A stretch of DNA of 64,000 nt from Gordonia mangrovi (GCF_024734075.1 NZ_CP102850.1:496001-560000), one strand, 5' to 3'. Counted from the stretch's first letter, positions 16,732 to 26,255 are shown. The notes: generated by a model not told the origin, from the letters alone. A program made the numbers and translations.

Positions 16732-18888
16732 TCAGTGCGACCCGACACCCTGCTCCGCCAACGCGGCCACCAGACTCGCGAAGCGGGCGTTGCTGGGCAG
16801 GTCCTCGACGAGGACGACCTCGCCGTTCTCGTCGGCGAGCGGGATACACCAGTTCGGATACTGCGACGAATCGGTGCCCGGCTGGTTCTGAATCCGCCGC
16901 TCCCCCACCGCATCGACGAGCGCGACACTCAGCAGCACCGACGGCGTCTGCGCGATGAGCCGGTAGAGCGCCTCGACGGTGTCGGGGCCGGTCAACGCGG
17001 TGTCCGGTGCCAGCAATCCGCGGCTGCGGGCCAGGTCGAGCACCGCGTCACGGTCACGTTCATCGCGGGCCCGCTCGGCTGCCTCACCGGTTTCCAGCAA
17101 ACCCAATCGCGAACGCAACTCGATGTGATCGCCGGCGAGATAGCCCACCGTGGGTGGCAGATCGTGCGTGGTCACCGACGTCAGACACAGCTGCCGGTAG
17201 TCCTCCGGCGGTACCGGTGCGTCGGGACCGTGTTCGAACCACAGAATGGACGTACCGAGAATCCCACGCGCGGTGAGCGCCTCCTGCACATAGGGTTCGA
17301 ACACCCCCAGGTCCTCACCGATCACCACGGCCCCGGCCCGTTCGGCTTCCAACGCCAGGATGCCGATCAGCGCGTCATGGTCGTAGTGCACGTAGGTGCC
17401 GTCGGCCGGGCTCTTGCCGTCGGGAATCCACCAGAGTCGGAACAGACCCAGGATGTGGTCGACCCGCAGCCCGCCGGCGTGGCGCAGCACGGTGCGGAGC
17501 ATGTCGCGGTACGGCTCGTAGCCGGCCTCGGCCAGGCGGCGCGGATCCCACGGCGGTTGATCCCAGTTCTGCCCCTGTTGATTGAAGCCGTCGGGTGGCG
17601 CCCCGACCGTCGCGCCGCGGGCGAGTACGTCGCCGAGCATCCACACGTCGGCGCTGTGGCGCGCAACGCCGACCGCGAGGTCGGCGACGATCCCGATGCG
17701 CATCCCCGCCGACAGGGCGGCGCGCTGGGCGGCCGCGAGTTGCTGATCGCAGATCCACTGCAGCCACATGTAGAAGTCGACGCGATCGGCGAGGTCACGG
17801 CGTTTGCGTTTCACGTACTCGCGGTCACGCAGGCGCGTCGCCCACTTGGGACTGTCGGTGCCGAAGTGTTCGGCCAGCGCACACCAGGTGGCGAACTTGC
17901 GCAGTCCCTTGCCCTCCCGCCGACGGAACGACCGGTAGGCGTAGTCACGCTCTTCGGACCGCGGTCGCTGGTAGATCATCTCCAGGGCGCTCATCTTGGC
18001 GCGGAACGTTTTGTTGCGCTTGATCTTGTCGGTGGCGAGGTTCTCCTCGAAGAAGGCCCGCTCGAGCACCTTGAGGTGTTTTCGGGTCCGTTTGTCCAGG
18101 TCGGCGGCCTCGGCGATGTCGCCGACCCGGATGTAGAGCGGGTTGACAAAACGCCGCGTCACCGGCAGGTACGGGGATTGTTCGATGGGTGCGGTCGGCT
18201 GCGCCGCATGCAGCGGGTTGACCTGGACGAAATCTGCGCCATGGCTGCTGGCCGCGGCCTCGCAGATGCCCGCAAGGTCGGCGAAGTCGCCGACTCCCCA
18301 CGACTTCGACGAGCGAACCGAATACAGCTGGACTGCCAACCCCCACCGTCGGCCGTCGAGCAGGTCATCGGCTGTCGACAGCCGACGGGGTGTCACGATC
18401 AGCGGACGGTCCACGGTCTGTTCGGTGGCCGGATCGAGTGCATGGACCCGGTGATATCCCGGCTCGAGATCCTCGGGGATCTCGAAAGTCGCCCGTCCGA
18501 CGAGTATCCCGTCGACCTCCCGGGGTTCGACCCACTCGTCGACCTGTGCCGGTTGCACGGTGCGAGCATCCTCGGTGACGATCCAGACGTGGAGCGGATC
18601 CCAGTGCGGCACATGAGCGATGAACCGCGCCCGGGCACCTTCGACGGCCACTGTCACCGGCGGCAGCAGCTGCCGCCAGGGGGCGTCGTCGAGGTTCGTG
18701 TGGGCCGCCGCGATCTCCTCGGGTGTGGCGGCCGCGATGCCCAGCGAGCCGAGCACGGCGACGATGGTCTCCGAGCTCACGTCGTGATCGAGTTGATCCC
18801 AGCCCACGTATCGGTCGGCCACCCCGCAGCGTCGGGCCAGGTTCACCAGATTCTCGCGCGCCCCATCGTCGGTCGTCACGACATGCAT
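16732..18888 (-). CDS. malQ: 4-alpha-glucanotransferase (amylomaltase, GH77)
   Basis: 718 residues, close to M. tuberculosis MalQ. The GH77 catalytic nucleophile Asp is in GGLRVDHILGLFRLWW near residue 476, the acid/base Glu in VIGEDLGVF, and the transition-state Asp in TTHDLPPTVGYLAG. It transfers maltosyl units between alpha-1,4-glucans, acting in cytosolic glycogen/maltodextrin turnover. The start MHVVTTDDG was chosen over the upstream codons in the same frame. It lies 28 bp after the FAD oxidase gene on the same strand. Confidence 0.93.
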   Translation of the reverse strand: MHVVTTDDGARENLVNLARRCGVADRYVGWDQLDHDVSSETIVAVLGSLGIAAATPEEIAAAHTNLDDAPWRQLLPPVTVAVEGARARFIAHVPHWDPLHVWIVTEDARTVQPAQVDEWVEPREVDGILVGRATFEIPEDLEPGYHRVHALDPATEQTVDRPLIVTPRRLSTADDLLDGRRWGLAVQLYSVRSSKSWGVGDFADLAGICEAAASSHGADFVQVNPLHAAQPTAPIEQSPYLPVTRRFVNPLYIRVGDIAEAADLDKRTRKHLKVLERAFFEENLATDKIKRNKTFRAKMSALEMIYQRPRSEERDYAYRSFRRREGKGLRKFATWCALAEHFGTDSPKWATRLRDREYVKRKRRDLADRVDFYMWLQWICDQQLAAAQRAALSAGMRIGIVADLAVGVARHSADVWMLGDVLARGATVGAPPDGFNQQGQNWDQPPWDPRRLAEAGYEPYRDMLRTVLRHAGGLRVDHILGLFRLWWIPDGKSPADGTYVHYDHDALIGILALEAERAGAVVIGEDLGVFEPYVQEALTARGILGTSILWFEHGPDAPVPPEDYRQLCLTSVTTHDLPPTVGYLAGDHIELRSRLGLLETGEAAERARDERDRDAVLDLARSRGLLAPDTALTGPDTVEALYRLIAQTPSVLLSVALVDAVGERRIQNQPGTDSSQYPNWCIPLADENGEVVLVEDLPSNARFASLVAALAEQGVGSH

Positions 18889-18916
18889 CGTCTCAGGATT
18901 CGGGCATTCGCGCGCG

Positions 18917-20302
18917 TCAGCCGAAGAGCACACCCGGGTTCAGCCGGCCCGCAGGGTCCAGGGCCGCCTTGATTGCCCGCATCGTGGCGAGGTCGACCTC
19001 GCTGCGACCGAGGTGCGTCCAGGCCACCTTGGCTCGGCCGATGCCGTGCTCGGCGCTGATGCTGCCGCCGTTGGCGGCGACGATCCCGAACACCCGGCCG
19101 GTCAGCTCCTCGGCGCGCGGCTCGGGCACGTCGAGGAGGTTGACATGGATGTTGCCGTCTCCGACGTGCCCGAACAGGATCGGCCGACAGGGGTGATCCA
19201 CCAGGTCGGCGATTGCGGCGAGTTCGACCAAAGCCTCGGGAAGCGCCCGGATCGGCACGGAGACATCAAGTTTCACCACCGGGGTGGTCGAGGAACGAGC
19301 AATCGTCTCGGTATGACGTTCCCGGGCGGCCCAGAGGTCGCGGGCCGGTCCGGGTTCGAGCACCGCGTCGACCACGTCGGCCTCATCGAGTACGTCGATC
19401 ACGACGGCCTCCACGTCGCCGGTGCCGGACACCTCCACCAGGGTGTAGAAGGGCGCGTGGGCGGCCACCGGCCGTCGGACCCCGTGCTCGTGCACCAGTT
19501 CCACACCGGCATCGGTCATGATCTCGGCCGCCTCCACGGCGAGCCCACGCTCGGTCATGGCGTCGATCAGCGCGAAGCAATCCTCGACGTGGCGCACCGC
19601 GGCCACGGTCACGATCGTCGAGACCGGCGGCGCCACCAGCCGGAACAGCACCCGGGTCACGATCGCGAGGGTGCCCTCGCTACCGGCGAGCAGTCCCGGG
19701 ATGTCGTAGCCGACGTTGTCCTTGACCAGCGACGTCCATCTGCGCAGCACCTGACCGTCGGCACGGACAGCCTCGATGCCGAGCACCTGACGGCGGGTGT
19801 TGCCGTGCCGAATCATCCGTACACCACCGGCGTTGGTCGCGACGACACCCCCGGCGGTGGCCGAATCGCGCGACGCGAGGTCGACCGGGAAGCGCAGGCC
19901 GTGTTCCGCGGCGCGGGAGTCGATCTGCTCGATCGTGGCGCCTGCCTGCACCCCGACACAGCGACCGCGGGTGTCCACCTCGTCGATGTCGGTCATGCGG
20001 ACGGTGCTCAACACCACCAGCGGACGGCGGCCGGCGTGCTCGATGGGCGGCACCGACCCGCCGACCAGTCCGGTGTTGCCACCCTGCACGCAGATCGCCA
20101 CGTCGTGGGCGGCGCACGCGGCGACCACCGCGGCCACCTCGTCGGTGGTGCAGGGCCGGATCACCGCATCCGCGGCCCCGGTCCAACGACCGGTCCAATC
20201 GGTGAGGTGGCCCGCCATGGCATCGGGGTCGGTCAGCACATGGCTGCGCCCGACGATCGCCACGACATCGGAGAGGAACGACGTGCCGCGCGTATCGGTC
20301 AT
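18917..20302 (-). CDS. FAD-linked 2-hydroxyacid oxidase/dehydrogenase (GlcD/Dld type)
   Basis: 461 residues with an FAD_binding_4 domain (GGNTGLVGGS, ATAGGVVATNAGG, LVKDNVGYDIPGLLAGSEGTL) and the C-terminal FAD-oxidase_C domain (FGHVGDGNIHVN, SAEHGIGRAK). Members oxidise D-lactate, glycolate or D-2-hydroxyglutarate. The exact substrate cannot be told from sequence; Rv1257c is a likely relative. Only one subunit is present, so it is not a complete GlcDEF complex. It is in a leftward run with the SDR gene (31 bp upstream) and malQ. Confidence 0.88.
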   Translation of the reverse strand: MTDTRGTSFLSDVVAIVGRSHVLTDPDAMAGHLTDWTGRWTGAADAVIRPCTTDEVAAVVAACAAHDVAICVQGGNTGLVGGSVPPIEHAGRRPLVVLSTVRMTDIDEVDTRGRCVGVQAGATIEQIDSRAAEHGLRFPVDLASRDSATAGGVVATNAGGVRMIRHGNTRRQVLGIEAVRADGQVLRRWTSLVKDNVGYDIPGLLAGSEGTLAIVTRVLFRLVAPPVSTIVTVAAVRHVEDCFALIDAMTERGLAVEAAEIMTDAGVELVHEHGVRRPVAAHAPFYTLVEVSGTGDVEAVVIDVLDEADVVDAVLEPGPARDLWAARERHTETIARSSTTPVVKLDVSVPIRALPEALVELAAIADLVDHPCRPILFGHVGDGNIHVNLLDVPEPRAEELTGRVFGIVAANGGSISAEHGIGRAKVAWTHLGRSEVDLATMRAIKAALDPAGRLNPGVLFG

Positions 20303-20333
20303 GGTCCGATTGTGAGCGACATCCGGTCAGATC

Positions 20334-20981
20334 TCACGACAGCGCGTCTGCGATGGGGGTGTCGCCGTCGTTGAACTCGATCCGCTTTCCCACCGTCGCC
20401 GGGTCCGCGAGCACGGCCGCGGCGACCTGCGCGACGTTGTCGCGGCTCACCTCGTCGCCGGCCACCCGGTCCCCACCGACCGTGACCCGGCCGGTACCGG
20501 GTTGATCGGTGAGTCGACTGGGTCCCAGGATGGTCCACTGCAGATCCGAGGCCGTCAGGTGTCCGTCGGCGGCGGCTTTCGCCTCGGCATACGGGTAGAA
20601 CGAGTTGTCCTCCGGCACACCGTGTCCGGGCCCGGCACCGAAATAGGACACCATCACATAGCGGGTCGCACCCGCGGCGGCGGCGGCCTCCATCGAACGG
20701 ATCGCGGCATCGCGGTCGACGGCGTACGTCCGGTCCGGATCGCCACCGCCCGCGCCGGCGGAGAAGACCACCGCGTCCTGATCGGCCAATACCGATTCGA
20801 TCCCTGCCACGTCGAGGTTCTCCACATCGGCGACGACCGGCGTGGCACCTGCGGCCTCGACATCGTCGCGATGGGCGGGGTTGCGGATCAGCGAGGTCAC
20901 TTCATCACCCCGGTCGGACAGGATTTTTGCCAAGCGCAGAGCGATCTTGCCGTGACCCCCGATGATCGCGACGCGTGTCAT
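20334..20981 (-). CDS. NAD(P)-binding atypical SDR (YwnB/NmrA-like)
   Basis: 215 residues. The N-terminal Rossmann motif GGHGKIALRLA and the pattern DAVVFSAGAGGGDPDRT with YVMVSYFGAG place it among atypical short-chain NAD(P)-binding proteins. ATG 20981 follows AAGGAGTG at good spacing. It may act as a reductase or a redox sensor. It is probably the first gene of a leftward unit with the FAD oxidase. Confidence 0.82.
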   Translation of the reverse strand: MTRVAIIGGHGKIALRLAKILSDRGDEVTSLIRNPAHRDDVEAAGATPVVADVENLDVAGIESVLADQDAVVFSAGAGGGDPDRTYAVDRDAAIRSMEAAAAAGATRYVMVSYFGAGPGHGVPEDNSFYPYAEAKAAADGHLTASDLQWTILGPSRLTDQPGTGRVTVGGDRVAGDEVSRDNVAQVAAAVLADPATVGKRIEFNDGDTPIADALS

Positions 20982-21118
20982 GAACACTCCTTCTGTTGCG
21001 GTACGCCCACCAACGTACCGATCCTGTGGTCCGCGGGGCGTCATGCCTCATGTCACAATTCCCGCGAATCCGAGGTCAGCCGGCGGGTACTCGAGCACCC
21101 TTATGGATATCGACCATG

Positions 21119-21280
21119 GGCGACCGTGTCGCCCTCGAAGAACCCCGGCTCGGCTTCGGCCTCATCACCAGCCTTGCGGACGGTATGGGATTACGCAGGA
21201 ACACAGACGGTGTGGTCACCGCCACCGTGTTGCCTGCACCCGGCGACTGGCACGAACAGCCGGTCACCTCCATCACCTGA
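21119..21280 (+). pseudogene. Remnant of an anti-sigma factor ATPase domain
   Basis: A short open stretch encodes RLGFGLITSLADGMGLRR followed by DGVVTATV, resembling the last ATP-lid motif of RsbW/SpoIIAB-like HATPase_c anti-sigma factors. The rest of the domain is missing upstream. The flanks 20982-21118 and 21281-21440 show no other coding or structural signal. Confidence 0.35.
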
Positions 21281-21440
21281 TCGAGGATCCGGCCCCGGCC
21301 CTTCTTCGACGCCCTCGACCCGAGACCGCACCGAGGTGTTTCGCGGGCAGATCTCTGGAGTCAAGCCGGAGGGTTGCGCGATCTGTCCGCATGGGTTACT
21401 CTCGAACATACGTTCGCAACGCGGTCTGTCGGGGGTGAGT

Positions 21441-23081
21441 ATGACCGGGTCTGATGAGTCTGATGCGGTCGATGCTGCGCGCCCGGAATCGGTGTCGCCG
21501 GAACCTGGGTCCACTGAATCGGCTGGGTCGTTGTCGGAGGTGCCGGGTTTGCTGGCCGAGTTGCATGCGGTGGTGGATCGGTTGGCGTCGGCGGATCTGT
21601 CGAAGTGTAGTGATGCCGAGTTGGTGGCGGTGGCCACCGCGCAGGAACGGGCGATCAACCGGATGTTGTTCGAGGGTAACCGGCAGATCCTGGAGATCTC
21701 GGATCGTGATGTGCCCCGGTCGATGGGTTATCGCAGTCTGCCCAACTTCATGAACGCGGTGTTGCGGGTGTCGCACCCCGGTCGTCGCCGACAGCAGATG
21801 ACCGCGACCGGCGAGTTCCGTCAACTCGACGGGCAGCCGGCCGAGCCGAAGTATCCCACGCTGGCCGAGGCGTTCGCCGACGGCCGGGTCGGGCCGGCCC
21901 ACATCGACACCACCGTGGAGTTCCTCGACGCGCTGCCCCACCAGGTGCCCCACGACAAGAAGGTGGCCGCCGAGGCCACCCTGGCCGGGTTGGCGTGCCA
22001 GCACACGCCCGCCGAGATCGGCGAACTCGGGCAGCGGTTGCTCGACAACCTCGACCCCGACGGCGAGTTGACCGACGACAGTGACCGCAAACGGCGTCGT
22101 AACGTGTGGGTCAACCGGCAAGACGCCCAGCAGATGTCGAAACTGACCGGCCACCTCGACCCGGAAACCCGCGCCCTGATCGAAACGTTGTGGGCGGTAT
22201 GGGCCAAACCCGGCCTCAACAATCCCGACGACCCGGACTCGCCGACCGGCGGTGTCGACGACGCCGACCCTGAAGCGTTGGAAGCCGCGGCCGCACGGGA
22301 TCTGCGGTCCCCGGCGCAACGTAAACACGATGCGTTGGCGGCGTTGTTGCGGGCGGTGTTCGCCGATGGGCTGCTCGGTAAGTCGCATCGTGGTCTGCCG
22401 GTGCAGTTGATCATCAAGGCCGACCTCAACGATCTGATCCGTGAATCCGGGGTCGGGATCACCGCGACCGGCTCGAGTCTGCCGATGGCCGAGGTGATCC
22501 GGCTGGCCGCCCAAGCGCAACAGTATCTAGCGGTGTTCGCCGACAACAGTCCGATACCGCTGTATTTCGGGCAGGCCAAACGACTGGCCACCCGCGCGCA
22601 ACGGCTGGTGTCCTTCGCCCGCCCCGACGGGCACGTGTGTTCGGCACCCGACTGCGACCAGCCCGCCGCCCACGTCGAGATGCATCACGCCGTGCGTGAC
22701 TACGCCGACGGCGGCAACACCGACATCGTCGACCTCGCCCCCGCGTGTGGCCCGCACAACCGGATGGTCGGCAACAACCCGGGCCAGTTCACCACCGGGG
22801 TGTACACCGACGGCCCCGACGCCGGGCGGGTGTGGTGGCGACGCAACAGCGAACCCGGCGCCCCACCGAATCCGAAACGCCACAACCAACGCCCCGACGT
22901 CGCCGCCCTGTTCTTGCGCAACCTCGAACAGGCACGCGCCCACATCCACCCACCACCACCACAAACACCAGCGCCACCACCCCAGCGGCGCAACACATAC
23001 GAACTCACCGAGATGATCCCCCCACCCATCTCGGCAATCGAAGCACGCCTGGCACTACTGGTGTTCCACCACGCCCACTGA
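21441..23081 (+). CDS. DUF222 / HNH-endonuclease (13E12-repeat family) protein
   Basis: 546 residues. The N-terminal DUF222 region (~30-370) includes MLFEGNRQILEISDRD and the long helical AHIDTTVEFLDALP. The C-terminal HNH nuclease has C-x4-C (SAPDCDQPA), VEMHHAVRDYADGG and LAPACGPHNRMV. The final ~60 residues are Pro/His-rich. This is the multicopy 13E12/REP family of actinobacteria, often at sites of genome variation; its function is unsettled. The start ATG follows GGGGGTGAG. A second family member lies at 48.6 kb. Confidence 0.88.
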   Translation: MTGSDESDAVDAARPESVSPEPGSTESAGSLSEVPGLLAELHAVVDRLASADLSKCSDAELVAVATAQERAINRMLFEGNRQILEISDRDVPRSMGYRSLPNFMNAVLRVSHPGRRRQQMTATGEFRQLDGQPAEPKYPTLAEAFADGRVGPAHIDTTVEFLDALPHQVPHDKKVAAEATLAGLACQHTPAEIGELGQRLLDNLDPDGELTDDSDRKRRRNVWVNRQDAQQMSKLTGHLDPETRALIETLWAVWAKPGLNNPDDPDSPTGGVDDADPEALEAAAARDLRSPAQRKHDALAALLRAVFADGLLGKSHRGLPVQLIIKADLNDLIRESGVGITATGSSLPMAEVIRLAAQAQQYLAVFADNSPIPLYFGQAKRLATRAQRLVSFARPDGHVCSAPDCDQPAAHVEMHHAVRDYADGGNTDIVDLAPACGPHNRMVGNNPGQFTTGVYTDGPDAGRVWWRRNSEPGAPPNPKRHNQRPDVAALFLRNLEQARAHIHPPPPQTPAPPPQRRNTYELTEMIPPPISAIEARLALLVFHHAH

Positions 23082-23092
23082 TCGCAGGGCGG

Positions 23093-23362
23093 TCACACCT
23101 TGGATCGACCGCGGACGAGGCCGACGACCCAGAGCAGCAGGCACGCCCCGGCCAGGCAGGTCACGAAACTGAAGATCAGGCCACCGCCCGCCACGTCCAC
23201 GCCGAACAGAGCGAGGATGAATCCACCGAGGAGCCCGCCGACGATGCCCACCACGATGTTGAGCAGGATGCCCATCTGAGCATTGGTCTTCATGATCATG
23301 CTGGCGATCCAGCCGGCGAGGCCGCCCACGATGATCCATCCGATGATTCCGAGTCCGAGCAT
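23093..23362 (-). CDS. GlsB/YeaQ/YmgE-family small membrane protein
   Basis: 89 residues in three Gly-rich hydrophobic helices, with IIGWIIVGGLAGWIASMIM, GILLNIVVGIVGGLLGGF and a last helix ending in a basic tail. This is the transglycosylase-associated/YeaQ stress family. Two adjacent ATGs (23365, 23362) follow GGAGGA; the second gives better though still short spacing. It converges with the HNH gene 11 bp away. Confidence 0.85.
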   Translation of the reverse strand: MLGLGIIGWIIVGGLAGWIASMIMKTNAQMGILLNIVVGIVGGLLGGFILALFGVDVAGGGLIFSFVTCLAGACLLLWVVGLVRGRSKV

Positions 23363-23595
23363 CATTCCTCCACCTGGTCGGGACGCGGCGGCATCTGGAC
23401 CGGACCGCATTCGGTCGACACACCCATTCCGACGCTACGCGGTGGACGACACCTTCGCGGCCGCTTCGATCATCAGTGCCTGCGTCACGCCGCGAAACTG
23501 CTCGAAGTGCCCGTGATGGCCGTACTCGGCGCGCGGGTTCAATTACGGTGCCGCTCCCGCCCCGAAGCGCTGCGGCGGGCGACCGCCGACCGCCC

Positions 23596-23886
23596 TCATT
23601 CGTGGAACTCGTTCTTGGGCAGCCGTGGGCGCGTCCCCGTCGGACGTCGTCGTCCCGGGATCCGGAGGTTCCAGCGGGCCGGCGCGACAGTGAAATCCAT
23701 CCACCGACCGTCGCCGAGCCAGAGCGACCAGAGGTCTTCGTCGGGGAAGTCACCCATCCGGACATAGATCTGCTGGTCGCCGGCGCGGGCCGTCAGCCAG
23801 CCTTGGTCGTCTGGATCGTCGGCGAAGATCGCTTCCGCGGCCAGCACCTGCTCGAGATCGTCCACACGATCACTGCGTCGGACCAT
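23596..23886 (-). CDS. Small hypothetical protein
   Basis: 96 residues, acidic in the first half (DDPDDQGWL) and Arg/Pro-rich at the end. No family was recognised. It follows the neighbouring unknown gene on the same strand after a 60 bp gap and may be cotranscribed. A Trp-rich centre (DLWSLWLGDGRWMDF) makes a real, folded protein more likely than chance. The 233 bases between it and the YeaQ gene hold no visible feature. Confidence 0.55.
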   Translation of the reverse strand: MVRRSDRVDDLEQVLAAEAIFADDPDDQGWLTARAGDQQIYVRMGDFPDEDLWSLWLGDGRWMDFTVAPARWNLRIPGRRRPTGTRPRLPKNEFHE

Positions 23887-23946
23887 GCCATCCCCTGTCG
23901 GTGTCGAATGGGTATCGGGCGTCGAACGTTTCGGGCTCGAGTCCGG

Positions 23947-24666
23947 TCAATCGTCGAAACGGACCGAACTGACCGCGGCAGCGATCGACCGGCGAAACGC
24001 CTCCCCCTCACGGGCCGGCGCGGTTCCGGTGGCGTGCAACAGATAGGCCACATTGCCGCGACGGTAGGCGGCATAGCGGATCGCGCAGAACCAGGTCTCG
24101 TCGTCGCCGACGTAGGTTCCGGACTGCATCGACGAGCCCTCGGTGCGAAAGCCGGGCTGGGTCCGCGTGGCTTCGCTCTCCGCCCACTCGGGCAACGACC
24201 GAGCCTCGACGAAAGCATGATCCATCAGATCGCACACCGCCACGCCGTGGTCGATGACGAAGCGTGTCAGCACGATTGCGATCGTGCCCTCGTGCCCGTG
24301 AGCCGCCAGATACAAGTGCAGATAGCCGGGCGCCAGCACACTGCTCCAGGTGTCTTCATCGACGTCGACCAGGATCTCGCCCGGGATCGTGTCGGCGTCG
24401 GTGACGCGACTGGCGGATACCGACATCTGCGCGAGTCGATCGAGGATCGGGATGTCGGTCGCCGGTGCCTGCCGGCGACCGCCGTGATGCCACTGCGCCG
24501 AACTGTAGGCGAACCGGGGTGGTCGTAGGACCGTCGGTTCCACCGGCGGCGCATCGCCGATCTCTCGCAACCGCGCGGATGCCTCGAGGTCGGCCAGGAA
24601 GGCATCGGACTCGAAGACGCCTCGCGGTCCCAGCGCACCGTCGGCTTTGTCGGCGTCAGCGGTCAT
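23947..24666 (-). CDS. Hypothetical protein, possibly LpqN/LpqT-like domain
   Basis: 239 residues. The mid-to-C-terminal part (YLHLYLAAHGHEGTIAIVLTRF, then GFRTEGSSMQSGTYV, and NVAYLLHATGTAP) has the rhythm of the LpqN/PsbP-like fold of mycobacterial lipoproteins, but there is no signal peptide or lipobox. It is therefore cytosolic as called. The start MTADADKAD is the most downstream reasonable ATG; MHAGPP upstream is possible. The function is unknown. Confidence 0.6.
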   Translation of the reverse strand: MTADADKADGALGPRGVFESDAFLADLEASARLREIGDAPPVEPTVLRPPRFAYSSAQWHHGGRRQAPATDIPILDRLAQMSVSASRVTDADTIPGEILVDVDEDTWSSVLAPGYLHLYLAAHGHEGTIAIVLTRFVIDHGVAVCDLMDHAFVEARSLPEWAESEATRTQPGFRTEGSSMQSGTYVGDDETWFCAIRYAAYRRGNVAYLLHATGTAPAREGEAFRRSIAAAVSSVRFDD

Positions 24667-24791
24667 CGGCGGACCCGCATGCATCTGCGCGGCGCGCGAG
24701 CAGCGGACGGCTGCGCCACGCACGGCTGTGTCGTGTCCCCCATGAGTCGGCCACGCACAGAGGATAGTCGCGGGACGCGCCGATGCGGCGT

Positions 24792-25301
24792 TCAGGCGAG
24801 GATGCGGCGTGTGATGTCGGCGATACGACTCGAAAATGCCACGAGCGTAACGGATTCGACAGTCGAATCCGCGCCTTTGACAGCGCGGATCTGCTGTTCG
24901 ACCGCATCCTCGAGCGGCCACCCGTAGGCACCGCCCGAGATCAGCGGGAAGGCGATCGATGCCGCGCCGAGTGCGTTCGCCAGCAACAGGCTGCGGGTGT
25001 AGCAGGACCGCAGGACGACCGACCGGTCGTCGGAGGCCGAGTAGACCGGCCCGACGGTGTGGATGACCCACCGCGACGGGAGGTCGCCGCCGGTGGTCGC
25101 GACCGCCGCGCCGGATTCGAGTCCGGACGGCAGCGACGTCTCGCGGAGCAATCGACATTCGGCCAGGATGGCGGGACCTCCGGCACGGTGGATCGCCCCG
25201 TCGACGCCGCCGCCACCGAGCAGCGACGAGTTCGCCGCATTGACGATCGCGTCGACGCGCTGCGTGGTGATGTCGCCGACGGTGACCTCGATCGTGGCCA
25301 T
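24792..25301 (-). CDS. Macro-domain ADP-ribose/O-acetyl-ADP-ribose hydrolase
   Basis: 169 residues. IVNAANSSLLGGGGVDGAIHRAGG is the macro-domain ADP-ribose loop with the catalytic Asn/Asp of YmdB/MacroD enzymes, and SGGAYGWPLEDA is the second loop. It removes ADP-ribose or deacetylates O-acetyl-ADP-ribose. The start ATG is at 25301. A small membrane gene follows upstream by 20 bp in the same direction. No ADP-ribosyltransferase is adjacent, so it is not an obvious toxin-antitoxin pair. Confidence 0.92.
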   Translation of the reverse strand: MATIEVTVGDITTQRVDAIVNAANSSLLGGGGVDGAIHRAGGPAILAECRLLRETSLPSGLESGAAVATTGGDLPSRWVIHTVGPVYSASDDRSVVLRSCYTRSLLLANALGAASIAFPLISGGAYGWPLEDAVEQQIRAVKGADSTVESVTLVAFSSRIADITRRILA

Positions 25302-25321
25302 GCGTCCAGGCTATCGGTGGG

Positions 25322-25540
25322 TCAGAAGGATGCCGGTCCGTTGGTGTTCTTGCGCGAGCGCGCCCGGTACAGCGCGAAGGCGCCATAGATCGCCAGGCCG
25401 AGCAAGGCGATCCAGAACAGGCCCTTGAGCAGTGGGCCCACCATCGCGAGTGCGAGCAGCACCACTGCGATGACGCCGAGTACCTTCCAGAAGCTCATGC
25501 CGCTGTTGGTGGTTCCGTTGGGGTTTGTCGATGTTGTCAT
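25322..25540 (-). CDS. Two-helix small membrane protein
   Basis: 72 residues: a Thr/Asn-rich start, two hydrophobic segments (VLGVIAVVLLALAMVG and LFWIALLGLAIYGAFALY) and a basic tail. ATG 25540 follows GTGGAGAC. It has no recognised family and lies 20 bp upstream of the macro-domain gene in the same direction, so cotranscription is plausible. Confidence 0.65.
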   Translation of the reverse strand: MTTSTNPNGTTNSGMSFWKVLGVIAVVLLALAMVGPLLKGLFWIALLGLAIYGAFALYRARSRKNTNGPASF

Positions 25541-25602
25541 GTCTCCACTGTGATCCGAAACGGGCGAAAAAGCACGTCCCTGCAGGCGAAATCGGGGAAA
25601 GT

Positions 25603-26124
25603 TCAGGGGTATCCCTGACGCTGCACCGACGCTGATCTCGGCAGGGTCGTCGAGGGCTGATATGCACAACCCAACTCGTCCGGCACCGAGAACCCACACC
25701 GGTCGCGGAACCAGGTGACGACGATCTCGGCGACACGTCGGCGCGAGCGACTCATCAAGAACCCGTGTGTGCAGTCGGCAAAGGTGTCGTCGTAGAACCA
25801 CGTGTCGAGCGCTTCGTGTCCCACCACATCGGAGACCAGCGCCGGCGGCGCCATGACCATCGTCGACAGTCGGACCAGATACGTCTGCGAGGCCAGCACG
25901 CGAATCTGCGCACAGTCGACATCACCCTCGCCATCGGCGCCCGCGGCGGCGGGGCCGATGTCGAGGACCGCGGCACGCTCCATCTCCCCCATCGACTCCA
26001 CCAGCCACCGCTGCATGGCAGGCCAGTCGACCTCCCGCTTGCGTCCGGCATGTGCGGGATGCCAATCGGAGCGCTGTCGATCGACACGGCGCTGCGAGTG
26101 ATCATCGGGCGGGGACTCGGCCAC
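25603..26124 (-). CDS. Hypothetical protein
   Basis: 173 residues from a GTG preceded by a strong AGGAGGT site, which argues for a genuine gene. The N-terminus is His/Arg/Asp-rich; the core is mixed alpha/beta with YLVRLSTMVMAPPALV and VAEIVVTWFRDRCGF. No family was recognised. It is divergent from the Nudix gene, and a 17-bp direct repeat lies between them. Confidence 0.6.
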   Translation of the reverse strand: MAESPPDDHSQRRVDRQRSDWHPAHAGRKREVDWPAMQRWLVESMGEMERAAVLDIGPAAAGADGEGDVDCAQIRVLASQTYLVRLSTMVMAPPALVSDVVGHEALDTWFYDDTFADCTHGFLMSRSRRRVAEIVVTWFRDRCGFSVPDELGCAYQPSTTLPRSASVQRQGYP

Positions 26125-26157
26125 GGTGCACCTCCTGTGAGTGGATCGCAGTCAGTG

Positions 26158-26191
26158 AATCACCCGACACCGACAATCACCCGACACCGAC
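26158..26191. repeat. 17-bp tandem direct repeat in a divergent promoter region
   Basis: AATCACCCGACACCGAC occurs twice head to tail with no spacer, followed by AATGTCACC. It sits between divergent genes at 26124 (minus) and 26256 (plus). It could be a pair of regulator sites or a small slippage duplication. Confidence 0.85.
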
Positions 26192-26255
26192 AATGTCACC
26201 GGCGCGCGGACCCCACCTCGGGCGCCGGGCGGACGGGCCACGGCAGGATGGACTG

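Noticed and set aside
24792..25301. Macro-domain toxin-antitoxin (DarTG-like) system
   Set aside because: There is no DarT-like ADP-ribosyltransferase next to it; the neighbours are a small membrane protein and an unknown protein.
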